DNA of 64,000 nucleotides. Origin: Isoetes taiwanensis. Lineage: Eukaryota; Streptophyta; Lycopodiopsida; Isoetales; Isoetaceae. Made by a program: the position numbers and the translations under genes. Shown piece after piece: positions 33,125-44,450 of this stretch; position 1 is the stretch's first letter; each line of letters starts with the position of its first letter. Location of the stretch: positions 6,821,335 through 6,885,334 of the forward strand of contig JAJEKV010000072.1 in NCBI GenBank assembly GCA_021234155.1, written 5' to 3'. The notes under the pieces were generated by a model that did no database searches, was not told the DNA's origin, and worked only from the letters and a program-made list of their open reading frames with translations.

Positions 33125-33592
33125 ATGACCAATATGGAGGTAGACACAAATCCAATTAAGGTATGCAATGTACATAAGGAAATAAACTTTGCTTATTTAT
33201 GGTTTGATGGTGGTGTCTCTAAGAAATTGAGTATAGCTTCTTCTGCTGCCATTCTTAAGGATAGGTCAAGCAAACTAATGGCAAAAGTTGGCAGAATTCA
33301 TCAAAATACTACTTCTAACATGGCTGAATATAAAGCTTTGATAGCAGGACTACAAGAGGCTAAGCATTTAGGTGTTACTGACATCATTGTATTTGGAGAC
33401 TCTCAACTTGTATGCAGGCAGAATTTGGGAGAATATCAAACCAAAAATGAAGAGATGATTATGCTTAGGGATCAAGCACTAGAGGAACTATCAACATTTG
33501 CATCCTGGGAGTTACTTCATGTCACAAGAAAGTTCAATGAAGAGGCTGATACCTTGTGTAAGAGTGTTTTGCTTTCGAACATTTGGCGATAA
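33125..33592 (+). pseudogene. Additional RNase H (RVT_3-like) upstream of RT
   Basis: A complete RNase H-fold domain with the plant-type motif set: LWFDGGVS (Asp, about 33,200), SNMAEYKALIAGLQEA (Glu, about 33,320), VFGDSQLVCRQ (Asp, about 33,395) and a final FNEEADTLC where HV.REFN..AD.LA is usual. It lies between protease and RT. This domain would degrade RNA in the RNA-DNA hybrid. It passes by a frameshift (overlap 33,498-33,592) into the RT frame. In the published Tat lineage an extra RNase H usually follows RT and the original RNase H; here it precedes RT. Confidence 0.8.
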
Positions 33593-33599
33593 AGGTGCT

Positions 33600-35321
33600 A
33601 TCAAGGAGGAAGAATTGGAGGAAGAAAAACTCAAACAGCTACATCCTATATTGGTAATCAATGCTAGTAGTGAAAAACAGGTTAGAGAAATCAAGATAGA
33701 AAAGAATGGTCAAGAAAGAACTCTTTATGTTGGTGATATGTTTGAGGAAAAGAATGAATGCATGGTAATAGATTTCTTCAAAGAATGGAAAGATGTTTTT
33801 GCATGGGATTATAATGAGCTGATTGGTGTTGATAAAAACATTTGTGAATTTGAAATAAAGATCAAGGAAGGTGTCAGCCCTGTGATGCAAAAACTAAGAA
33901 GGATTAATGTGGCCTTGCTAGACTTAATTAGAGAGGAGTTATTCAAAATGAAAGATGCAGGTGTGATCACTGAAATTTCAAATCCAGAATGGTTATCATG
34001 CATTGTGCCTGTTGAAAAAAAGAACAAAACTATCAGAATTTGTATTGATTATAGAGATTTGAACAAGGCCACTGTTAAGGACTGCTACCCTCTGCCTTTT
34101 TTGGAAGAGGTTTTACATGCTGTTGCAGGGAAGGAGACATACTCTTTTTTGGATGGCTTCTCAGGATTCAACCAAATTTCTGTTAAGTTAGAAGATCAAC
34201 CAAAAACAGCTTTCATCACTCCATGGGGAACTTTTGCCATGAAGAGAATGCCTTTTGGTTTGATGAATGCTCCAGCAACTTTTCAAAGAACAATGGATAC
34301 TATATTCAAGGATATGCCTCCTACTGCTTTTAGAGTTTTTCTTGATGATCTCTGTTTGGGATCAGCCTTGAGAGATCATTTCAATTATCTAACTAAGATA
34401 TGTGGCATGTGCAGGAAGGGAGGAGTGAGTTTAAATCCTAAGAAGTGCGTATTTCTATGCTCCAAGGGAGGATTGTTAGGGCATGAGATTTCCTCTAAAG
34501 GGATTCAAGTGGCTGAGAGCAAAGTGGAAGCATTAAAAAAGCTTGCATCACCCAAAACTGCTAGGGAAGTAAAAAGTTTCTTAGGTATGGTAAGCTTTTT
34601 AAGAATGTATGTTCCTCACTTCTCTAATACTGTAGCTCCTATATCTGATCTCACCAAGGTAGGCAAATATACCAAGCATGAGAGTAAGTTAATCATGGTA
34701 GAATGGACCCAGACTTGCCAACTTGCCTTTGATAGTATTATACAAGCCATCTCCAATTCTGCACTTTTAAAACCTCCTGATGCAACTAAACCTTTTGAAG
34801 CTTATATCAGTATAACAAAAAGAGCTGTAGGGTTAGTTTTATTGCAAGAAGAAGGGGTGGTAACTTTTGCTAGCAAGATTTGGTCTAATACTGAAATGAG
34901 GTACCCAAGGCTTGAGAAAAGTGCAGCAGCTCTTATGTTTTTGATTGATAGACAAGGACATCTTATCCAAAACAGTCATACTCAAGTGTACATGAAGCAA
35001 AACCCTTTGTCTTTGTTGTTCTCAAAGAAACAGCCTAAGGCCAAGATATGCAGATGGGCTTGTAAGATTCAAGAATATGATATTGTTGTTAAAGTGATTA
35101 ATTTGGTAAATGATCCTAGTACATATTTGACTAATATTTTGTTTGAGCAGGAAGATGAAGAAGGTTTGACTCATGAGGTTCAAGATGATGTAGATGCTAA
35201 TGTAAACCTTGTGCAGGAGGCAGATTGGCAAGCAAATATAAGAAGATATTTGGAATCAAATGAGATGCCAGAAGAACTCAACTCCAATCAAAAAAAGAAG
35301 GTTCAAGGAGAAATGCAATAA
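33600..35321 (+). pseudogene. Gypsy reverse transcriptase and degenerate RNase H
   Basis: A long open stretch. RT motifs include SCIVPVEKKNKTIRICIDYR (about 34,000), TYSFLDGFSGFNQI, AFITPWGTFAMKRMPFGLMN, and the catalytic FLDD at about 34,338-34,349 in place of the common YLDD. LGHEISSKGI and FLGMVSFLRMYVPHFS follow. The canonical RNase H position (about 34,795-35,115) reads AYISITKRAVGLVLLQEE, in which the first catalytic Asp is absent, and later motifs are weak. This piece is probably not a working nuclease, consistent with takeover by the upstream RNase H. Confidence 0.88.
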
Positions 35322-36502
35322 GTTCAAGCTAATAGATAATGTGTTATGCAGATATGACAAAGAGGGTATCATTTTGAGGTGTGTTGATAAAGAAGAAGCT
35401 AAGTTAGTGGTAAAAGCGTGCCATGAAGGAGTATGTGGTGGACATTTTGCTGCAGACACTACAGCAAAAAAAATCTTGAGGGCTGGTTATTACTGGCCAA
35501 CTCTCTTCAAGGACTGCTATGAGACAATCAAATGCTGCCATAAATGCCAAATTTTTGGTAGGAGAATTCTTCAACCAGCTGCCTTAACTGCCATAACTTC
35601 TCCAGGACCCTTCCAAGTCTGGGGACTTGATTTTATAGGACCTGTAGATCCACCTTCTTCTGCACAGCATCAGTATATTCTTGTAGCTACTGATTATTTT
35701 ACAAAATGGGCTGAAGCTATTCCCTTGAGACAAGCAAATGCCTATACTCTTTGCTAGGTTCATCCATGAAAATATCGTGCGATTTGGTATCCCTTTCAAA
35801 CTTATATCCGATAGAGGCAGCCGGTTCTCGAATGATGTTATAGCCACACTGCTAGCAACCCTCAAAGTAAGACATTCTAAGAGTTCATCCTACTATCCTC
35901 AAGGTAATGGTGGGGCGTAATCCACTAACAAAGTGCTCAAAACTATCCTCAAAAAGACTATTAGTGTCTCAAAAAAAGGATTGGCATTTGAGGTTGCATG
36001 ATGCTCGTGGGCTTACTGAACTACAACTAAAACTTCGACCAAACATACACCTTTTAGTCTAGTTTATGGAGTAGAATCTATCATTCCAGTAGAGCTTGAG
36101 CTTCCATCCTTAAGAATGGTTTTGAAATTAAATTTGGAAATAGAGGAAGCACTTGAAGAAAGGTGTGTACGACTTATGCAACTAGAAGAGCATAGATATG
36201 AAGCTGAAAATGCTATACTATTAAAAAAGGCCAAAGATCTAGCAGCCTTCAAAGCAGCACACAAATTGCAAGGTACCTTGAAAGATGGAGAGCTAGTTCT
36301 AAAATGGAATAAGGCAAAGGAAGACTGTGCAAGCAAATTTGAAGAGCTGTGGAAAGGACCTTTTGAAGTTACAGGACTAGCAGGCCAAGATTCATATTGG
36401 CTGAAGTCTATACCAGAAGGGAGAATCTTACCAAATCCTAACAACATTTTACATCTTAAGAGGTACTGGCAACAGCATGTTGCCCTTAGTCTATTTGAAT
36501 AA
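35260..36502 (+). pseudogene. Gypsy integrase and C-terminal region, broken
   Basis: The zinc-binding H-H-C-C part is at about 35,424-35,555 (HEGVCGGHF through CCHKCQ). The catalytic core begins VWGLDFIGPV (first Asp, about 35,625). A frameshift near 35,745 leads to ISDRGSRFSND (second Asp, about 35,808). The third catalytic residue, expected as Glu in a GNGxAESTNK context, is replaced by a TAA at 35,918-35,920. Later frames give SLVYGVESIIPVELELPS and, from 36,116, the tail ending LHLKRYWQ. Integrase would insert the DNA copy; this copy cannot. Confidence 0.85.
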
Positions 36503-36526
36503 ACCTTGTTGTTTAAATGTTAGAGT

Positions 36527-36577
36527 AGACAGTGTGTTAGATAAAAAGTGTTTTTTTGCAAATGCAATAGGTATTAC
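36527..36577 (+). repeat. 103-bp tandem repeat, first half of unit A
   Basis: GTGTGTTAGATAAAA and TTTGCAAATGCAATAGGTATTA, the start of a unit whose second half lies at about 39,725-39,778 beyond the LINE. A complete unit B follows at 39,779-39,881. It sits in the 3' non-coding part of the gypsy element. Confidence 0.85.
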
Positions 36578-39500
36578 TTTTACCACACGCACTTGGATGT
36601 GGACAGGCAGGAGCCCTATGTCGATCTATATGATGACATACAGCAGTACAGACAATTGGGCAAGGTCATGTTGCTTGGAGATTTCAATGCGCGCACAGGG
36701 GTAGAGCAGATCCCAAAATTCGCACCTCTAGCTGAGGATGTGTTGCAAATGGACCCCGCAGAGATGGTTTGGCCAAGGCGTCGATGATGACGTGTGACAC
36801 GGTATGGCCGTATTTCTGCGGGCCGCTGTCGGGCAGTATCTTTGACCTGGTCATTTGCAATGGGTCGGCACGCGGTGGCCGCCCTCCACCGCTTCACTTG
36901 TAGACGGGGAGAACCGTGGGGCGCACCGGTGTGGTGGATTCGTGGCAGCGCATCGAGCAATACCTACACTTGATCACTGCCTTGTCGTGGGGTGGCAGGG
37001 ACGGGGAAGTAGACTCCCACCATCAGCCCCTGTTTTGCAGATAGATTGGTGCCAACCGAGCACCCATTGCCCCAACACCCCATGTACCACCGGTTGCGGC
37101 CGGACTATGATCATGCGGGCGGTCTATGCGAGGATGCTTGAGCATGAGTCACGGGAGATCTTGCAACTCCCCCACACTTCAACAGCAGACGCCCGCCTGA
37201 ACCAGCTCTTCCGAGGGTAGGGGACGATGCTTTGGGAGAGACCGCTCGACGATCCACGGGGGCTGCAACCACCTTCCCCGCGAATCACCGGGTTCGATGG
37301 CTAATGCCGGAGCTGAAACGATGGCTCCGCCAAGTGTCGGACTCCCACCATTCGCCCGCAGTCGGCCCGGTCAATACCGCTCCTTCCTCAAGACCAAGAA
37401 AGCCGTGTACTTTTGCGTAGCACCAAGCAGCAGATGTTTGGTCTTCTAGACCGCCACCCTAGGGCCTTCTTCGAGAAAGGTCTTGAGTAAGCCTCGCACG
37501 ACCCACGTGAAATATTACCCCGAACAATGGGTGAGATACTTGCAAAGCAAATGTGATGACCCAATGGGAAGCCGCACCCCATCGCTCCGCGTGCCTAGTA
37601 ATCGGTCATTACCGGAAGGGATGTCATAATGGGCCTCAAGAACGCCGCTTATGGGGGAAGGCAAGATTTGATGGTATGCGTGCAGAGCTTCTCAAGGGGT
37701 CGGGCCCCAATGGTGCCGGTTCTCACAAAGACTCTTTAACAGGGCATTGCAAGAAGGCTTCCCCCGCCTTTGGACTACTAGTAGAGTTGTGCCCATATAC
37801 AAGCATGGGGACCCCCCACCCAACTAACTATCGTACCATTATGGTCGGGTTCTGTCTTTGCCAAGTTGCTTCTTTGGGATTCTTGAGCGGCGATTGACAC
37901 TTTGGGCGAGAGGATGGAGAAGTGCGAATCAAGACGCAGTAAGGCTTCCGCCCGGCATTCTACTATTGACCATATCTTCACTCTGCGAACACTCATAGAG
38001 GATAGCCGGAATCGACCTTGAGAACTGCTTCGTTGTTTTTGTGGATTTCGCAAAGGCTTTTGACATAGTGCCTCGGGATAAGTTGTGGGACGATTGAGAG
38101 ACGCCTAGGGACCCCCGCCGACTTGCGTACGCGCTATATACGGACTATACGAGGCTTGCTCCGGTCGTCTCACACCGTCGGGGAGCCCGTTGTTAGTAGC
38201 ATTGGGGTGCGCAAGGCTGCCCTCTATCCCCGCGGCTCTTCGGCTTGTACATTGACCAGCTAGAAGAATGGCTAGCCGAGCACGGGAGGCGCCGCTGATG
38301 CACCCATAATCCGCAACTCATATATGCCGATGATGTTGGCTCGCCGCATATACCCTGCAGGACATGCAACGCCACCGGATGCTTTGGACACTTTCGCGCC
38401 AATTTATCGACATGAGTTAACTTGGCCAAGACAAGGGTGTCCGGCCGGTCCCATCATCTCGGCACCCACGCCTTCCCTCATTCACTTACCCAGGGCAGGT
38501 AGTGGAGGTGGCTCGGGCCTTATAAGTATTTGGGCATTGAGTTTTCTACTACCACACAATCGGGATGCATCCATCGTTACGGGTCACCGCAGTCGGAAAG
38601 CCCCTCAGATGCAATGCAAAACAACAAGGCGAGAGTCAGATGCATGGGGTCACCAGCACACTTGTTCAGTGGCCTTGGTTGAACCGGGTCCTCCTCTATG
38701 GGGCAGAAGTGTGGGGGCGGTGATATCCCTCACCACTTGGAACGATTTAGAGTGTACGTAAAGCTTTCTTGGCCGGACACCGGGAGTGAAATCCACGGTC
38801 CCATATCAGATCTTGCTCCAAGAGACAGGGCTTCCTTCCATTACGGAGGGCTGCTACTGAACGTCACATTATTTACTTCCGGAAGGTGGTGGCTATGGAT
38901 GAAGCCGGCTGCCCAACCTTGCTTTGGCGGTGGCGATGGGCCCCTTGGCGACTCAAAGCCTCGGGCTGGAAAGACAAGCAAGCCCGGTGGTTCTCGCTAT
39001 GGAATGTGCGTGCACACAGATGTGGATCGCTGCATACACCGAAGGAAAGGCCGCTGCCTTGAAGCGTATTGGATGCTTGCTTCATGGCCAAGCTTTGGGA
39101 TGCAGAGGCCCTGTCACATGTCAAGGTGGCAAATTATCGAGCAGGTTAATCCCATGCTCACGAGGGGCCCACACCACTACTGCGCACCCATCTACCCATG
39201 AAAAGCGCCAGGGTGATTGCTTCCATTCGCAAGACAGTGCACACCACCTCCGCATTGAGGCAGGGGAGATGGATTCGGGAGCAGCGTGAGGGCGAGTCCG
39301 GCCGGTCTTGTCAACAGGGTGCCATTGAGGATGAAAGTCACGCCTCCGTGCCTGTCCGTCACGGGCATATCCGGCCTCCAGATGCTCGGTTAGTTGTGCC
39401 CCATCAGGCCTTGCATGAGCTACTGAGCACGGTCTCTGTAGGCTTGTTGGGATCGTACCTCCGGGAGGTAATGGATACGCGGACTCAGTTATGCCCCCCT

Positions 39501-39724
39501 GTCCGACATTAACCTCAGCTATACTTGTGATTATGTATATAAATGTGCAGTATGTCAGCATCCTTATTGCTACTAAGGTTTTTCCCCCGAAAACCCTTCG
39601 GGTCGGGGGTTTTTTAATCCTGGTAGTAATACGCCTGCTGCTCTCTCTCTCTTTGTACTTGGGTCCCATAGGCCAGTTGGTCTCCGTGGACGATAAAATC
39701 ATATTCTATTCTATTCTATTCTTT
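36578..39724 (+). mobile_element. 5'-truncated LINE pseudogene with (ATTCT)n tail
   Basis: The sequence turns abruptly GC-rich. It begins inside an AP-endonuclease domain: GKVMLLGDFNARTG at about 36,660-36,700. RT pieces in shifting frames follow: VFVDFAKAFDIVPRDKLWDD (about 38,035-38,095), and LIYADDVG (about 38,312-38,337) with the catalytic YADD. A C-terminal Cys/His stretch lies at about 39,295-39,365. Many stops and frameshifts are present. The 3' end reads GATAAAATCAT followed by ATTCTATTCTATTCTATTC. A CTTTTA/CTTTA phrase at both edges may be the target duplication. The protein would have nicked target DNA and copied its own RNA. Confidence 0.85.
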
Positions 39725-39881
39725 AAGTTCTGATTTATCTTAGGTTAGTTCATTTATAGCAATTGATAAATAGAATAGGCAGTGTGTTAGATAAAAGTTG
39801 TTCTTTGCAAATGCAATAGGTATTATTCCTTAAGTTCTGATTTATCTTAAGTTAGTTCATTTATAGCAATCGATAAATTAA
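39725..39881 (+). repeat. 103-bp tandem repeat, rest of unit A and unit B
   Basis: 39,725-39,778 completes the unit broken at 36,577, and 39,779-39,881 is a second, complete unit with the shared GTGTGTTAGATAAAA, AAGTTCTGATTTATCTTA and CAATYGATAAAT phrases. Confidence 0.85.
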
Positions 39882-40475
39882 CGTCCTTGGTTTAAATGTG
39901 AAGTTGCAGAAAATGCTTATTTCAGGGCTACAAGTCCATGAGGCTCAGGCTTATTTCTTCCTAATGTTATACTTCACCATGCAGGATCACCCTCTTGATT
40001 TCACCCTACATATTTATTCATTTCCCAGCCATTCACCTTGATGAACATGCTATCTTCATTTCCACCACCAGACAGCATTTTATGCTAACCTTAATTGATT
40101 TTGTATAATGGTACACCCTCTTTTCATTCATAAACCTTCCATTCTGTTTCAAGAGTAGTCCACCATTCATACTTCATCATTCTTCTACTCGCCTCGAGTA
40201 TACATTCATAAATGGGAAAAGTTGCCACCATATCACCACATGGCAGCTAAATGTTTGAACTGATTCTCGTACTGTCATTGCAGGTTCACCCTCTTGTTCA
40301 TTCATTATCATCTGATACACTAAACGCTTGCTTTCATATAAACTTGCTTTCCAAACATCTTCTCCCATAGTTGCCATTCATTCCATCCATCATGGCAACA
40401 TTTCATCATTCGCAAGAATGAATTAATGTCTTAAGAGTGGAGAACCACCGCCTCTTCTTTTTTTAGCATGATGTC
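39882..40475. other. No recognisable gene
   Basis: Pyrimidine-rich non-coding sequence between the gypsy 3' repeats and the second duplicated block. No polypurine tract and no second LTR could be identified. Confidence 0.45.
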
Positions 40476-41404
40476 GCCACTCATGGCAAAGCATAGAAGA
40501 GCCATTGGCATTTCCAAATACATGGTTCAATAAGCACACAAGGAGTATTTGAAGTTGCAACTTGAAGACCATTTGAAAAGCTACAAAGGACACAAGGACT
40601 TGAAGAACCAAAGAAGGACATTCACTTGGGAAACATAAAAGGAGTATTTTGGCTAAGTGGGAGGTCACAAGGCAAGTTACTAAAATTCGATACCCCATTG
40701 AAGATTGCAAGATCACAACTTGGTATGATATCTTGTTCACCATTTGAGCATTGAAGTTTGATATTCTTAAGGTTCTTGAAGAATTGCCTAGCCATTCTCT
40801 TCCATTCTATGTCTTGAATCATCTTCTCCATTCCATGTCTAGCCTTTTTTTTCCACATCTCCATTTACATACTATGGTGTTGGTAACCTTTTTTTTCCCC
40901 TAGTCAAATGAAACACACACTCCATGCTCCATCCACCTACTCACCAAAGTTAAGCACTAGGGAGCCCCATGAATTCATTTCAAGAATACCTAGGTTCTAA
41001 ATATCTACTAGGTCTTACAAAAGAAGGAAGGACAAAAAAAAGCAAGATTTGTCCAACTATGCAAGAGGTGAACTCCCTAGTAGCATTCCATGTAAAAATT
41101 GCAAAAGTTATAACATCCACTTCATCATTCATAATTCCACTTCACCACTCACATCACACGTGTCATCCACATCATCCATACTTCATGCCACCTCACCAAA
41201 AAAAATCATTTTGACTAGGGGAAAAGATGGTTACCAACCCTTAAGTACCACATCATCATCATTTTTGCCACCTCACCAAGTCCCATGCCTAGTCACTTCA
41301 TTTATTTTTTCCACCAAAAAATCAAAGTATTCCATTCAAAAATTTGATGATACCACCTGGTAGCCCTCATGAAATCATGTCACCTGGCACAAACATTTTT
41401 GAAA
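40476..41404 (+). repeat. Duplicated block, copy 2 (0.93 kb)
   Basis: Direct repeat of 28,637-29,561 with few substitutions and small A- or T-run indels. Beyond 41,404 the sequence departs from copy 1. Confidence 0.9.
40876..41240. mobile_element. MITE-like element, copy 2
   Basis: Same inverted-repeat element as 29,036-29,397, with ends GGTGTTGGTAACC and GGTTACCAACCC. It was copied as part of the duplicated block. Confidence 0.65.
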
Positions 41405-41734
41405 TTGTAGACATTCCTAATGATTTAGCTACACTGGCCATTCCAACTTCCATTTTTGATCAGGTAGCTAATTTAATACAGTGTATTTCCTGTACATGGA
41501 CATTTATTACATAGCATTTATTACAAGCTATGATTGCATGGATTGAAATCATGAATAGACACATGGGCTATTTTGTGTAAATCATGATCGATTTTGTTTT
41601 AACATGTGCCTTATTGCATTGACAATGCCTTTATGGTAACGATTTTGAATGATTACACCCATCATCATCAATGATATGATCCATTATATGTGGATTAGAA
41701 TGCAAACACGTGGCATTAAAATAATCATTGATCA
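41405..41734. other. No recognisable feature
   Basis: AT-rich sequence between the duplicated block and the outer LINE. The 5' end of the truncated LINE must lie at or a little before 41,735, but no target duplication is evident. Confidence 0.4.
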
Positions 41735-42816
41735 GTGACATGTGTCGACTGTTTGAAGGATCTTATTTCCCTTGTGCATGCTTTCTGGAATGCTGAACAT
41801 CTTCATCCTTCCATCTCGAGTGGATTTATTTCCTTGATTCCTAAGATTGATCATCCTACCAAATTTCAAGATTGGAGACCTATATCTCTCACAAACGCCA
41901 CTTACAAACTTTGTGCTAAAATTATTGCCTCCAGGATTAAAAGCTTTCTGCAAAAGAATATCAGTCATAATCAGTCTGCTTTCCTACCAAACAGATACAT
42001 TCTTGATAATTATGTTGCTGTTATGGAAGGTTTACATTGGAATAAGATCTCTAAGCAGAATTGTGTTCTTCTTAAGCTGGATTTTAAGCATGTCTTTGAC
42101 TCTGTTAGATGGGATTTCCTGGATTTTGCTATGTCTAAACTTGGCATTCTTTCCAAGCTTAAAAATCTCATCTTTGGCCTCAATTCTAGATCCAATTCTG
42201 CTGTTCTTATTAATGGTGTTCCTTCTGGCTTCTTTCCTCTCTCTTGTGGTGTAAGGCAAGGTTGTCCTCTTGCTCCCTATCTTTTTCTTGTGGCAGCTAA
42301 GTTGCTTACTAAAGCCATTATTCATTATCAGAATCTTGGTCTAATTAAGGGGCTTAAACTGCCTGATTCTGATGAATCCCTTAGTATTCTTCAATATGCT
42401 GATGATTCCTTCTCTTTCCTTGATGCTGATATGGCAAACATTGATTTCTTCTTGAAAATCGTAAATTAATTCTCAGCTGCCTCAGGCATCCAGCTTAATA
42501 CTGATAAAAGCTCGATCATTGGAGATATTTCTCATCAACATTTGGCTGGCATTAAAGTCCTCTTTCCTGAGCAAGCTATTAAATTACTAGACATGCCTCT
42601 TTCTCTGAATCATAGCATTAAAGGTCGCTGGGATCCTATTCTTTCAAAAATAAAGAAGAAGCTGAATAATTATAGGACTTCTCTTTCTCTTGCTGGTAGA
42701 ACTATTATTGCAAATTCTGTTCTAGCAAGTTCCCATGTTTATTTCTCCACTGCTTTAGTTGCTCCCAAACTCATTTATTTAGAATTAGAGAAGATCATTA
42801 GGAATTTTATTTGGAA
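41735..42816 (+). pseudogene. Outer L1-type LINE, 5' part (RT)
   Basis: Plant L1-type reverse transcriptase. Motifs in order: HPSISSGFISLIPKID, DWRPISLTNATYKLCAKIIA (about 41,875-41,935), QSAFLPNRYILDN, LLKLDFKHVFDSVRWDFLDF (about 42,070-42,130), GVRQGCPLAPYLF (about 42,248-42,286), and the catalytic YADD at about 42,398-42,409. A stop at 42,467 is followed by more of the same protein in another frame (42,542-42,816), including LSLAGRTIIANSVLASS and FIWK. It breaks off at the AATAG repeat at 42,817 and continues at 51,205. The N-terminal endonuclease is absent, so the insertion is 5'-truncated. The element copied its RNA at a nicked chromosomal target. Confidence 0.9.
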
Positions 42817-43071
42817 ATAGAATAGAATAGAATACATTATTGTCCCTTGTGCCCTGAGGCCTCTGGACTTGTGTAGCGTGGGCGAGCTCCCTGGTGGGGG
42901 CTACTAGCTCATCACGCTGTTTTGTTGTAGCCTTTTCTGAAGGCTCACTTTTTCCTATTAATGCCGGCACCCTACTTTGTTCCGGCTTCTAGGCCGTGCA
43001 GGTGTGCGTCTATATCAAACAGCTTTAAGCTGTACATTTAGTGGGCGTCTATGATTTGCCTCTTGAGCAAA

Positions 43072-43457
43072 TCATATCGTAAGCCCTTTTTGTTCATGTG
43101 CTTCCCGGTGTCTGTTCAGCATCTCCCGTATTGCATCTGCCAGATCTCCCATTGTTTCTGTCCTTGCCATTATGGTATGTACTGATTGCCCCCATCTTAC
43201 TCTCCTGTACTTTTCTCTGATGTCTGTGTAAGTTGGACATTCATTAAGCATGTGGTTTTCGTCCTCTATTTCCACTCTGTCACAGATTCTGCATAGCCTG
43301 TCCTGTTTGTCTACTTTTCTCCACCTGTCCTTTTCAATTCTCAGATCATGACATCCCATCCTGAACTTTGCTAAGATATCTCTTCTCCGTTTTCCAAGCA
43401 TGTTATCTTGGTACATTTGTTGTCCTATCATCCGCTCTGGATTAAATATTGATACAC
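43072..43457 (-). pseudogene. Inner LINE ORF2 C-terminus with Cys/His motif
   Basis: The frame 43,431-43,072, extended upstream to the foldback element at 43,457, reads NMLGKRRRDILAKFRMGCHD. It then reads CRICDRVEIEDENHMLNEC, a C-x2-C-x8-H-x4-C zinc-knuckle-like motif usual at the end of LINE ORF2. It ends about 240 bp before the tail. Confidence 0.8.
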
Positions 43458-43459
43458 AT

Positions 43460-43991
43460 TAGGGATTTTTTGAGGTTATAAAAGGGCCTTCTAAGAACTG
43501 CTGACTAAGCTATATGAACTACCAATCAGAAAACAGAACTGGTAATCCAGTCAGCAAAACTGTTATAACTAACTCACTGGATCACATTTTCTAGCATAAC
43601 TGTCGATAGAAAAGTCCAAATGATCTCTCGTTTGGTGCAATAGATAGATCTCATTGAGATCTTTCCAACCTTGGGTGTTTTGCACATATTTTAACCACTT
43701 ATGATTGTCAAAACTTCAAAAAATATGGTTTTTACCATTTTTACTATCATACGGGGTTAAAAGATATGCAAACCACCCAAGATTGGAAAGATCTCAATGA
43801 GATCTATCTATTGCACCAAACAAGAGCTCATTTGGACTTTTCTATCAACACTTATGCTAGAAAATGTGATCCAGTGAGTTAGTTATAACTGTTTTGCTGA
43901 CTGGATTACCAGTTCTGTTTTCTGATTGGTAGTTCATATAGCTTAGTCAGCAGTTCTTAGAAGGCCCTTTTATAACCTCAAAAAATCCCTA
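43460..43991. mobile_element. Foldback/MITE element with 235-bp arms
   Basis: Arms at 43,462-43,697 and 43,755-43,989 are inverted copies with scattered substitutions, separated by about 57 bp. The ends read GGGATTTTTTGAGGTTATAA and its complement, and are bordered by TA. It interrupts the inner LINE ORF2 between HTRPKTLW and the codons for FNPERMIGQQ. There is no internal ORF, so it would have depended on a transposase elsewhere. A TA target site would suit a Tc1/mariner-type enzyme, but the TIR start is not one I recognise. Confidence 0.85.
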
Positions 43992-44450
43992 ATGAGCCAG
44001 AGTGTTTTGGGTCTTGTGTGCTTTTGCAGCCATGCCCGCGTAGCTTTACTTGCCCACTCCTCATTCCATTGGCCTTCATCGATCAGTTCGCTCAGATTCA
44101 GCCCCATTTCTCTGGTCCATATTGCTACATCCCTAAACCATCCACTGCTTGTGCTGATGTGCGACCTTGCTGATTCGTTGATTGCGATGCTTGCTAGCTT
44201 CTCTGCCTTCTCACCTACATTATTTCTTATGATGTATCTGATGGTCCTTTCCCATGCCCTCACTTCCATAGGTTTCTGGCCTGTCTCATACACTATGGTT
44301 GTCAGTGGTGTGTTTGCTCTTAGTTTGAATTCCTGTTTATGTAGCTGTCTGAAAATTCCTTCTTGCTTTTCCCATTTCTTGTCTGTTAGCCCCGGCCCCC
44401 TGGGCTTCCGCCAGTATAGTCGTGTTGTGACGATCACCGCCAAATAGGTA
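43992..44450 (-). pseudogene. Inner LINE ORF2, region between RT and C-terminus
   Basis: A 150-codon frame reading RLYWRKPRGPGLTDKKWEKQ, TIVYETGQKPMEVRAWERTI and WFRDVAIWTREMGLNLSELI. It carries on from the RT pieces upstream and is cut by the foldback element at its end. Confidence 0.8.

Larger units (their letters stand above)
29586..36502 (+). mobile_element. Ty3/gypsy LTR retrotransposon, 5' LTR and internal region
   Basis: Order: 5' LTR, primer site, gag with zinc knuckles, aspartic protease, an added RNase H, RT, degenerate RNase H, integrase and a C-terminal tail. No 3' LTR was found downstream. The internal region carries at least six frame breaks and several stops, so the element is inactive. 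An inserted LINE follows at 36,578. The extra RNase H and the DGG protease motif place it near the Tat group of plant gypsy elements; this is inference from domain order. Confidence 0.9.
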
